52,020 nucleotides of DNA, from NCBI GenBank assembly GCA_033795365.1, contig JARYGU010000029.1:1-52020 (forward strand). Reading direction: 5' to 3'. Position numbers and translations under genes: made by a program. The notes under the pieces are model-generated. The model was not told where the DNA came from, ran no database searches, and was given only the letters and a program-made list of their open reading frames with translations. The stretch is from JARYGU01 sp033795365 (lineage in GTDB: Bacteria > Pseudomonadota > Alphaproteobacteria > Rhizobiales > Rhizobiaceae). Shown here in pieces: positions 1 to 5,959 of this stretch. The first letter of the stretch is position 1; every line of letters starts with the position of its first letter.

Positions 1-199
1 CGGGGACGATTTTTCCTGAAGATTTTCGGCAAGGTGTTGATTTGCCTTGCGGCGATGGCGGGCCTTCGCGCGAAAACTTGCCCCTCACCCTCACCCTCTC
101 CCCATCCTGACAGGGTGAGGGGACGTGCCCTGCGATATGTTTTGCTTGCGCAGACCTGCCCGGCCACTCGAACCTTTATCTCGCGCAAGAGATTGAGCG

Positions 200-400
200 A
201 GCGGGCGGGTGCCCCAAGCCTCCTTCTTCCCGCATGCGGGGAGAAGGTGCTGGCAGGCAGACGAGGGGTCTTGCCGCAAACTCGGCGTGTGCTGCGTCCC
301 CCTCATCCGGCGCTGCGCGCCACCTTCTCCCCGCGGGGGGAGAAGAGGGAGCAAGCCTATGGGCCGACCATATGCGACAGCCCTGGCGGCGAGGGAGAGG
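200..400. repeat. Dispersed palindromic intergenic repeat, copy A
   Basis: This is a mosaic of GC-rich inverted repeats. A hairpin lies near 221-247 (CCTTCTTCCCGCATGCGG then GGAGAAGG). The core at 296-350 runs from GTCCCCCTCATCCGG to GGGGGGAGAAGAGGGA, and the right arm is CCATATGCGACAGCCC at 368-383. The core is nearly identical, in reverse orientation, to 9101-9154, and the right arm matches both ends of the copy at 9071-9270. This recalls the RIME-type elements of rhizobia; the family name is from memory. Its left boundary is degenerate and I cannot fix it. The whole stretch 1-567 holds no gene I can support. Positions 1-120 could be the tail of an upstream gene, but no family is recognisable. 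Confidence 0.75.
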
Positions 401-460
401 AGACGGAACCGAAGGTTAGCCGGAGGGCGTCAGCCTGCGGGCCAAACTCCGGATTTTGTT

Positions 461-485
461 GGTGAGGGGCGCAACGCCCCTCACC
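461..485. repeat. Perfect 11-bp inverted repeat (hairpin)
   Basis: The arms GGTGAGGGGCG (461-471) and CGCCCCTCACC (475-485) pair perfectly around a CAA loop. There is no T-tract on either side, so it is not a classical intrinsic terminator. It may be part of the neighbouring repeat cluster or act as an RNA-stabilising hairpin. Confidence 0.6.
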
Positions 486-567
486 TGCGATTTCCATCAC
501 TTAGTCTGCGGCTAAGATGTTGAAATCGCTTCTTCTCTCTGAAGGGGGAGAAGAGACGGCGGCGGCG

Positions 568-834
568 TCATTTTGCGTCGACCTTCTCGGCAAGCCAGAT
601 CTTGATGAGCGACTGGTAGGGGACATCGCGCTTGCCGGCTGCGACCTTGATCCGCTCCAGAAGCGCATTCGGCAGCCTGAGGGAGATCGACGTCGAGGAC
701 GGCTTCAGGTTGGGAAGGCGGACATTCGCGGCCTTGCTCCAGTCGACATGGTCAGCGGAATCGTGGCTTTCCCAGAAGGCGCGTTCCTCGGCTTCGGTGG
801 CGAACTGCGGCACAGGCTCAGGTTTCCTGCTCAT
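568..834 (-). CDS. BrnA/CopG-family antitoxin, orphan
   Basis: This 88-residue protein ends in a ribbon-helix-helix type region (SISLRLPNALLERIKVAAG, then KRDVPYQSLIKIWLAEKV). It is preceded by the acidic WxSxD-like and VDWSKA stretch typical of BrnA/CopG antitoxins (PF12441-like). Such proteins neutralise an RNase toxin (BrnT/RelE fold) and autorepress their operon. The ATG at 832-834 lies inside the end of a reading frame that encodes a BrnT C-terminus, the usual overlapping toxin-antitoxin arrangement. No complete toxin gene is present, so this is an orphan antitoxin. It could still act on a BrnT or another RNase encoded elsewhere. The family call is confident; function in the present state is uncertain. 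Confidence 0.8.
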   Translation of the reverse strand: MSRKPEPVPQFATEAEERAFWESHDSADHVDWSKAANVRLPNLKPSSTSISLRLPNALLERIKVAAGKRDVPYQSLIKIWLAEKVDAK

Positions 835-930
835 AACAACCTCGCTCCTTGCGGCTCATGTCCCGAGCCGAGATCACCCGTATCTTCGTACCGCTGTCCC
901 GAAGCTTCAAGTGGTATGACTGCGGGTAAG
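818..930 (-). pseudogene. Remnant of a BrnT-type toxin (C-terminal end only)
   Basis: Directly upstream of the antitoxin, and overlapping its start by 17 bp, a frame ending at 818 encodes GTKIRVISARDMSRKERGCYEQET. That stretch matches the conserved tail of BrnT toxins (R-I-R-I-I-S-A-R-x-x-x-R-x-E-R-x-x-Y-E). Homology fades upstream of about position 898, and the aminotransferase stop codon sits at 943. The N-terminal two thirds of the toxin, including its catalytic core, are therefore missing. The sequence shows the truncation directly. That it was once a complete brnTA pair is inference from the overlap geometry. Confidence 0.7.
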
Positions 931-942
931 AAACGAGATGGT

Positions 943-2250
943 TCAGGCAGCGGCGAGCGTGGCGGAGAGGGCGGAGAGGAGTGCGTCGGCGTGTGCGGGG
1001 GTGAAGCAGAGGGGCGGGCGGATCTTCAGGGTGTTGCCATAGAGGCCGGCGGCGCCGATGAGGATGCCACGCTGCTTCAATCCGTTGATCGCCTCGCTCG
1101 CGCGCTTCGTGTCCGGCCTGCCGTCTTCCGTCTCGAAATCGAGGCCGATGAAAAGGCCGGCGCCGCGCACCTCGGCGATCTCCGGACGGTCCGCCTTGAG
1201 CGCGACCAGCCCGTCGCGCAGGTAGGCCCCGGCCGATGCGGCGTTCTCGACCAGCTGCTCGTTGCGGATGACGTCGAGCACCGCGAGGCCGGCGGCGGCG
1301 GCGACGGGATTGCCGCCGAAGGTGTTGAAATAGCCGGTCTCCTCGCAGAAGGCGGCAAGCAGTTCCGGCCGCGTCACGACGCCGCCCATGGGAAAGCCGT
1401 TGCCCATGGGCTTGCCCATGGTGACGATGTCGGGGACGATGCCGTGCCGCCCGAAGCCCCAGAGGCCGCCGCCCGTGCGCCCGAAGCCCGGCTGTACCTC
1501 GTCGGCGATGAAGAGGCCGCCTTCGCGCGCGACGACGGACGCTGCCTGCGCAAGGAAGCCCGGCGGATCGGCATAGATGCCGTCGCTCGAAAAGATCGTG
1601 TCGACCACCAGCCCGGCAAAGCCGAAGCCGCTTTCCTTCAAGCCGGCGATCGCCCTTTCGACATCGGCGGCGAAGGTGGCGGCGACGTCGGGCCCGGCCG
1701 GCGCGGGGACCGTGCGCACATGCGGCGCGACCGGCCGGCTCTTCAGCGAGGACGGCGAGATCCCGGTGACGGCGGCCGTGTTGCCGTGATAGGCGGCGCG
1801 CGTGACGACGAAGCCCTTTCCGCCCGTCGCGCTTTCGGCGATGCGCATGGCGAGGTCGTTGCTTTCGCTGCCCGTGCAGGTCATCACGAGATTCGAGAGG
1901 GGGGCCGGGAAGGTCGCGAGCAGCCGTTCGGCATAGGCCTCGACCGTGCGGTTGAGGTAGCGGGTGTGGATGTTCAGCGTTGCGGCCTGGCGCGCGATCG
2001 CCTCCACCACCTGCGGATGGCAATGGCCGACGGAAGGGACGTTGTTGTAGACGTCGAGATAGCGGCGGCCATCGGCGTCGTAGAGATAGACGCCTTCGCC
2101 GCGCACCATTTCGATCGGTTCCTCGTAGAACAGCACCGAGGCTGCGCCGAAGGTGTCCTGACGGTGTCGGATGCGCTCGGCGAGCGGTCCGTCGACCATG
2201 GTGCCGGCCTCGAAGCGGTTGAGGGCGAGGATCTGCTTGACGGTCGTCAT
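943..2250 (-). CDS. Class III PLP aminotransferase-fold enzyme, AGXT2L/phospho-lyase-like
   Basis: The protein is 435 aa and fold-type I PLP-dependent. The PLP-binding region reads FIADEVQPGFGRTGGGLWG, with the Schiff-base lysine in TMGKPMGNG (Lys280). YFNTFGGNPVAAAAGLAVLD and VRGAGLFIGLDF follow. These blocks resemble the AGXT2-like branch that includes ethanolamine-phosphate and phosphohydroxylysine phospho-lyases, more than omega-transaminases in general. The ATG at 2250 overlaps the TGA of the upstream kinase gene (ATGA), implying translational coupling. With that kinase a phosphorylation-then-elimination route on a hydroxylated amine is plausible, as for hydroxylysine kinase plus its lyase. 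The substrate is not known, and a simple transaminase remains possible. Confidence 0.85.
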   Translation of the reverse strand: MTTVKQILALNRFEAGTMVDGPLAERIRHRQDTFGAASVLFYEEPIEMVRGEGVYLYDADGRRYLDVYNNVPSVGHCHPQVVEAIARQAATLNIHTRYLNRTVEAYAERLLATFPAPLSNLVMTCTGSESNDLAMRIAESATGGKGFVVTRAAYHGNTAAVTGISPSSLKSRPVAPHVRTVPAPAGPDVAATFAADVERAIAGLKESGFGFAGLVVDTIFSSDGIYADPPGFLAQAASVVAREGGLFIADEVQPGFGRTGGGLWGFGRHGIVPDIVTMGKPMGNGFPMGGVVTRPELLAAFCEETGYFNTFGGNPVAAAAGLAVLDVIRNEQLVENAASAGAYLRDGLVALKADRPEIAEVRGAGLFIGLDFETEDGRPDTKRASEAINGLKQRGILIGAAGLYGNTLKIRPPLCFTPAHADALLSALSATLAAA

Positions 2251-3257
2251 GACATGCGCTCCGGCTTTGACAAATAGGCGTCCGCGAGATCGACGGTGCC
2301 TTCGGTGTAATCCGGGCCCAGGCTTCTGGCGGTCGGCGTTTCCGCATGGGAGGCGATCCATGCGGTGAGCTGCATGCGCCGCAGCATGACCAGCATGGGA
2401 AGGCTTGCCGCGTGCTCGGGCGCGAATTCCGACACGCGACGGTAGCCGTCCAGCCAGGCGGCCATGAGATCGGGGATGACGGGCTCGTGCTCCATGAAGC
2501 TGACGGCGGCGGCGAAATCGTAGGCGAACCAGCTTAGGCCGCAATCGTCGAAATCGATGACCCCGAGCCGCGTGCCGTCCACCAGGAGATTGGCGGCGCG
2601 CATGTCGCAGTGGACGAGGCCGAAGCGGTCGGGACCGTAGCCGTAGGCCGCGGTTTCGCGCGAAAGCCGGGCATGCAGCCTTTCGAGCAGGAGACGGCCT
2701 CCTGCCGTCAGCCCCAGTGCCCGGCGCCAGTCTCCCCAATAGGCCCTGTCGCCGATGATCGTGTCGAAGGTCCAGTTCTTGCGCACGAAGTCTTCGGGAC
2801 GCGCCCAACTGCGGCTGTGGCGATGGAGGCGCGCATTGATCTCGCCGAGATGGCCGTACCACTTCACGAGGTCCTCGCCGGAATCGGGCTCCTTGCCGGA
2901 CATGTGCTCGAAGGCGACGGCGTGGCGCTGCGTCTCCCCGTCGGAGAACTCGACGAGCAGGCGCCCGTTCGACGCCGGGATCGGCCGCGGCGTCTCCACC
3001 ACGCCTTCGCGCCGCAGGGCGTCGATCCAGGCGAGCTCGGAGCGGATCTCGTCCTGCGTATGATAGCCCGGCCGGTGCACGCGGAAGATCATCTTGCGGC
3101 CCGCCGCACCGTCCTCGGCGACATAGGTGGCGTTTTCGGAGATCGTCAGGAGCGAGAGGGGAGACGACGGCGCAAGCCCCCAGACGGGTAGCGTCGAGCG
3201 CAGCGCGGCTTCCAATCGGTGCAAAAGGCTCGCGTCATAGAGCATGCGGTCGTCCAT
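2247..3257 (-). CDS. APH-type small-molecule kinase (hydroxylysine-kinase-like)
   Basis: The protein is 336 aa in the aminoglycoside phosphotransferase/choline kinase superfamily. It carries the Brenner catalytic motif VHCDMRAANLLVDG and the metal-binding VIDFDDCGLSW (DFG-like). KMIFRVHRPGYHTQDEI in the N lobe has the look of the bacterial homologues of hydroxylysine kinase. It would phosphorylate a hydroxyl on a small amine with ATP or GTP. I chose the ATG at 3257 (MDDRML); the second Met at 3245 is an alternative. The gene lies 46 bp downstream of the SDR gene and overlaps the PLP enzyme by 4 bp. In several rhizobia homologous kinase and PLP domains are, as I recall, fused in one protein; here they are separate. 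Antibiotic modification is unlikely in this context. Confidence 0.8.
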   Translation of the reverse strand: MDDRMLYDASLLHRLEAALRSTLPVWGLAPSSPLSLLTISENATYVAEDGAAGRKMIFRVHRPGYHTQDEIRSELAWIDALRREGVVETPRPIPASNGRLLVEFSDGETQRHAVAFEHMSGKEPDSGEDLVKWYGHLGEINARLHRHSRSWARPEDFVRKNWTFDTIIGDRAYWGDWRRALGLTAGGRLLLERLHARLSRETAAYGYGPDRFGLVHCDMRAANLLVDGTRLGVIDFDDCGLSWFAYDFAAAVSFMEHEPVIPDLMAAWLDGYRRVSEFAPEHAASLPMLVMLRRMQLTAWIASHAETPTARSLGPDYTEGTVDLADAYLSKPERMS

Positions 3258-3303
3258 TCGTTCTGCGGCGGCAAGGGCCCGTGCCCTTACTGCGGCAATA
3301 GTA

Positions 3304-4074
3304 TTACATCGCTTCGAGGGCGCCGAGCGATTCCGGCAATACCTGGCCGCCGTCGACGACCAGGGTCTGGCCGGTGATGTAGGCCGCTTCCTCGGATGCG
3401 AAGAACAGCGCTGCATTGGCGATGTCGTCCGTGGTGCCGAGACGCTTGAGCGGGATCGATGCCTCCATGCCGGCGATATAATCCGCGCCCATGCCGTCGA
3501 GCCCCTCGGTAAAGATGTTTCCGGGCATGACCGCATTGACGGTGATGCCGCGCGGGGCGAGCTCGATCGCCGCGGTGCGCATGAAGCCGAGCTGGCCGGC
3601 CTTGCTGGCGCCGTAATGCGACCAGCCGGGATAGCCGGTGATCGGGCCGGTGATCGAGGAGGTCAGCACGATCCTGCCGCCGCCCGCCGCCGTCATCGCC
3701 GGCAGGACCGCCGTGACGCTGAGAAAGGTGCTCTTCAGGTTGGTGGAGATGACATGGTCGAAATCGGCCGCCGTCAGCTCGCCGAGCCTGCCGGAGGGAA
3801 AGATGCCGGCATTGGCGCACAGGATGCCGATGGAACCGAAGCGCTCGACGGCCGCCGCCGCCATCGCTTCGCAATCCTCGCCCTTCGAGACATCCGCGGC
3901 GAAGCCGGCGGCGTGCGGGCCGATCTCGCCGGCGACCCTGTCGGCGTCGGCCCGGCTGCGCGAGACGACGAGGACGTTGATCCCCGCCCGCCCGAAGCGC
4001 AGCGCGATGCCCCGTCCGATCCCGCGGCTCGCTCCCGTGACGATGGCGGTTCTTCCCTGCAGCGACTTCAACAT
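3304..4074 (-). CDS. SDR-family NAD(P)-dependent oxidoreductase
   Basis: This is a 256-aa classical short-chain dehydrogenase/reductase. It has the cofactor motif TGASRGIGRG (TGxxxGxG) near residue 12, the NAG motif in CANAGI, the catalytic serine in LTSSITG, and YGASK for the Tyr-Lys pair. The C-terminal ITGQTLVVDGG is typical. It is the first gene of the minus-strand operon with the kinase and PLP enzyme, and probably oxidises or reduces an alcohol or aldehyde of the same pathway. The start at 4074 gives the usual SDR length; a GGGA stretch sits just upstream. Substrate cannot be read from the sequence. Confidence 0.88.
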   Translation of the reverse strand: MLKSLQGRTAIVTGASRGIGRGIALRFGRAGINVLVVSRSRADADRVAGEIGPHAAGFAADVSKGEDCEAMAAAAVERFGSIGILCANAGIFPSGRLGELTAADFDHVISTNLKSTFLSVTAVLPAMTAAGGGRIVLTSSITGPITGYPGWSHYGASKAGQLGFMRTAAIELAPRGITVNAVMPGNIFTEGLDGMGADYIAGMEASIPLKRLGTTDDIANAALFFASEEAAYITGQTLVVDGGQVLPESLGALEAM

Positions 4075-4360
4075 TTTTCCCGGAACTCCCACAATGGAGG
4101 ACTGTCGCGCAACCGGCGGCAAAAGCGGCGTATTCTCACGTAAAATCAACAGCAAAACCGTCGCATGCACCAATTTCGATGCTTGCCGGCCTTCCACGAT
4201 CAAGGTGCAGCAAAATGCCAATGTTGTAAAGTGCACATTTTTTTGAGATGATTGCAACATTGAGGAGAAACGGGCGAGGTGCCGGCCGGCCGGCTTCGCC
4301 AACGCCGGCGGCGGGGTGCGCCTCTTGTCCTTTCGGAACGAAGCTGCAAAGACCGTGGCC
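4075..4360. promoter_or_regulatory. Divergent control region between the SDR operon and cbiZ
   Basis: The 286-bp gap between two divergent operons is visibly AT-richer than its surroundings at about 4135-4260. It holds a wide inverted repeat, AATGTTG at 4220-4226 and CAACATT at 4255-4261, around a T-run and a GTGCAC hexamer. A DeoR-family repressor is encoded in the right-hand operon, and such proteins commonly bind paired repeats in their own control region, so this is a candidate operator. That assignment is inference. No clear -35/-10 pair stood out. Confidence 0.45.
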
Positions 4361-5011
4361 ATGATGCCGTTGCAAATCTCCTGCCATCCTCCCTTCCTCG
4401 TGGTCGATCTCGGGGCACCGCACCGGGTCTTGAGCTGGTCGCTCAACCGGCCGGGCTTCGTCACGGCACGGAGCATCGCCTGGCTGCAGGTGAAGGAGGA
4501 CGACCTCGCCGATGCCGATCCGGCAGCATTGATCGAGGGCAAGATGGCGGCGGCGGGCCATGGCGGCGCGGTGGGGCTGATGACCTCGCGCGACATCCGC
4601 AAGCATCACCGTGGCGAAGCCGTCGAAGGGGATGTGTCGGCGGATTGCGTCGCCACGGTCGGCCTTGCCAATGCCGGGCGGGTCGGCCAGCCGCGCGCCA
4701 TGCACAGGGCCGGCACGATCAATTTCGCCATACGGGTTTCGCGGCCGATGAAGCCGCAGGGATTGATCGAGGCGCTGGCGATCGCGGTCGAGGCGCGCAC
4801 GGCGGCCATCCTCGACCTCGGCTGGCGGGTGGACGGCGTTGCCGTCACCGGTACGGGAACGGACTGCGTCGCCGTCGCCGCGCCCGATCTGCCGGACGGG
4901 GACATCTATGCCGGCCAGCATACGCCGGTCGGCGCCGCCGTCGGCCGTGCGGTCTACGATGCGGTCCGTAAGGGTGCGGGCGAATGGATCGCCGAACGGC
5001 GGGGAGCGTGA
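4361..5011 (+). CDS. cbiZ: Adenosylcobinamide amidohydrolase (CbiZ family)
   Basis: The protein is 216 aa from the ATG at 4361; a GTG at 4316 would add 15 unconserved residues. Diagnostic CbiZ/PF01955 blocks are LMTSRDI, VATVGLANAGRVG, HRAGTINFAIRVS, AVTGTGTDCVAV and the closing VGAAVGRAVYDAVRKGA. The enzyme hydrolyses the aminopropanol side chain from adenosylcobinamide to give adenosylcobyric acid, letting cells salvage incomplete corrinoids. It stands alone, with no other cobalamin gene nearby. Its partner is a DeoR regulator 8 bp downstream, so its presence beside amine-phosphate catabolic genes is unexplained. It could be a paralogue with a different amide substrate. Confidence 0.75.
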   Translation: MMPLQISCHPPFLVVDLGAPHRVLSWSLNRPGFVTARSIAWLQVKEDDLADADPAALIEGKMAAAGHGGAVGLMTSRDIRKHHRGEAVEGDVSADCVATVGLANAGRVGQPRAMHRAGTINFAIRVSRPMKPQGLIEALAIAVEARTAAILDLGWRVDGVAVTGTGTDCVAVAAPDLPDGDIYAGQHTPVGAAVGRAVYDAVRKGAGEWIAERRGA

Positions 5012-5019
5012 GGACGGCG

Positions 5020-5781
5020 ATGACGAAACCAAAACCAAAGCGGCAGCTGCAGATCCTGGCGGAGCTGGACAACGCGCCGAGCCTGCGCATCGCGGAGCTC
5101 GCGCGGCGGCTTTCCGTTTCGACCGAGACGATACGCCGCGATCTCGACGAGCTCACCGAGCAGGGTCTCCTGAACCGCACCTATGGCGGTGCGGTGCGTC
5201 CCCTGAGCTCGGAACCGTCCGTCACGGAGCGCCACGCGCTGTTCGTGGAGGAGCGCCAGCGGATCGCCAGGGCTGCGCTCAGCCTCGTGCGCGACGGGCG
5301 CGTCATCATGATCGGCTCGGGCTCGACGACGGTGCATGTCGCCCGCCGCATCGCGGTGGAGATGAGGAACGTCACGGTCATCACCCATTCCTTCGGCGTT
5401 GCGACCGTGCTCGCCATCAACCCGACGATACGCGTGCTGATGATGCCGGGCGACTACAAGGCCTCGGAAGGCGCAACGGTCGGGGTGGACGCGGTGACGT
5501 TCCTTCTGAATTTCCATGCCGATTTCGCAATTCTCGGTGCAAGCGGGCTTGCCGAAGCCGGTCCTTCCGACGCGCTTCTCGATTGCGGCTCCGTCTATTC
5601 GATGATGGCGCAGCGGTCGGCCGAAACCGTCGTGGTCGCCGACCACTCGAAATTCGGGAAGGTGTTTCCGGCGTGCTATGCGCCGTGGAAGCAGGTCGGC
5701 CATGTCGTGACCGATGCCCCTCCTCCTTCGGCCCTTGCCGCCGCGATGAGACGCTCCGGCGCCGACATCCTGGTTTGCTGA
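5020..5781 (+). CDS. DeoR/GlpR-family transcriptional repressor
   Basis: The protein is 253 aa. The N-terminal winged helix-turn-helix reads LRIAELARRLSVSTETIRRD followed by LDELTEQGLLNRTYGGAV, the DeoR signature. The rest is the DeoR sensor domain (IGSGSTTVHVARRI, DALLDCGSVYSMMAQRS, VVVADHSKFGK) related to sugar-phosphate isomerases, which binds phosphorylated ligands. The ATG at 5020 has GAGG 6 bp upstream; a GTG at 5008 overlaps the cbiZ stop. Co-transcribed with cbiZ, it probably controls the divergent kinase/PLP-enzyme operon. A phosphorylated pathway intermediate would be a natural effector, which fits the kinase in that operon. That link is inference. Confidence 0.85.
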   Translation: MTKPKPKRQLQILAELDNAPSLRIAELARRLSVSTETIRRDLDELTEQGLLNRTYGGAVRPLSSEPSVTERHALFVEERQRIARAALSLVRDGRVIMIGSGSTTVHVARRIAVEMRNVTVITHSFGVATVLAINPTIRVLMMPGDYKASEGATVGVDAVTFLLNFHADFAILGASGLAEAGPSDALLDCGSVYSMMAQRSAETVVVADHSKFGKVFPACYAPWKQVGHVVTDAPPPSALAAAMRRSGADILVC

Positions 5782-5784
5782 GCG

Positions 5785-5800
5785 TCCACCGAACGGTCGA
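5785..5800 (+). promoter_or_regulatory. Palindromic box, copy 1 (upstream of copper amine oxidase)
   Basis: TCCACCGAACGGTCGA: half-sites TCnACCG and CGGTnGA around AA. The same box recurs at 8950-8965 and 10028-10043 and was not noticed elsewhere in the window. It starts 3 bp after the deoR stop and ends 159 bp before the oxidase ATG. This is a candidate operator for the LuxR-type regulator encoded at 8207-8902. Confidence 0.6.
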
Positions 5801-5959
5801 TGTTGCCGGACGCTTGCGGCCGATAGGCTCATCCCTGTTGGAGCCCGGCCCATGCCTTGCCATGCGGCGCGAATGTGCTCCGTCCGCGGACAGGCGAGGG
5901 CCGCCGGCGGGGCGAGGATGCCGGGTATCCTCAGCCGCGCGCTTTTGAGAGGAAAGACA

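Noticed and set aside
517..2277. A 586-codon plus-strand reading frame
   Set aside because: It is the antisense shadow of the PLP enzyme gene; composition is Arg/Gly/Ala-rich with no conserved blocks, while the minus strand encodes clear motifs.
4075..4360. A cobalamin riboswitch upstream of cbiZ
   Set aside because: I found no B12-box-like sequence and no long structured leader in the gap.
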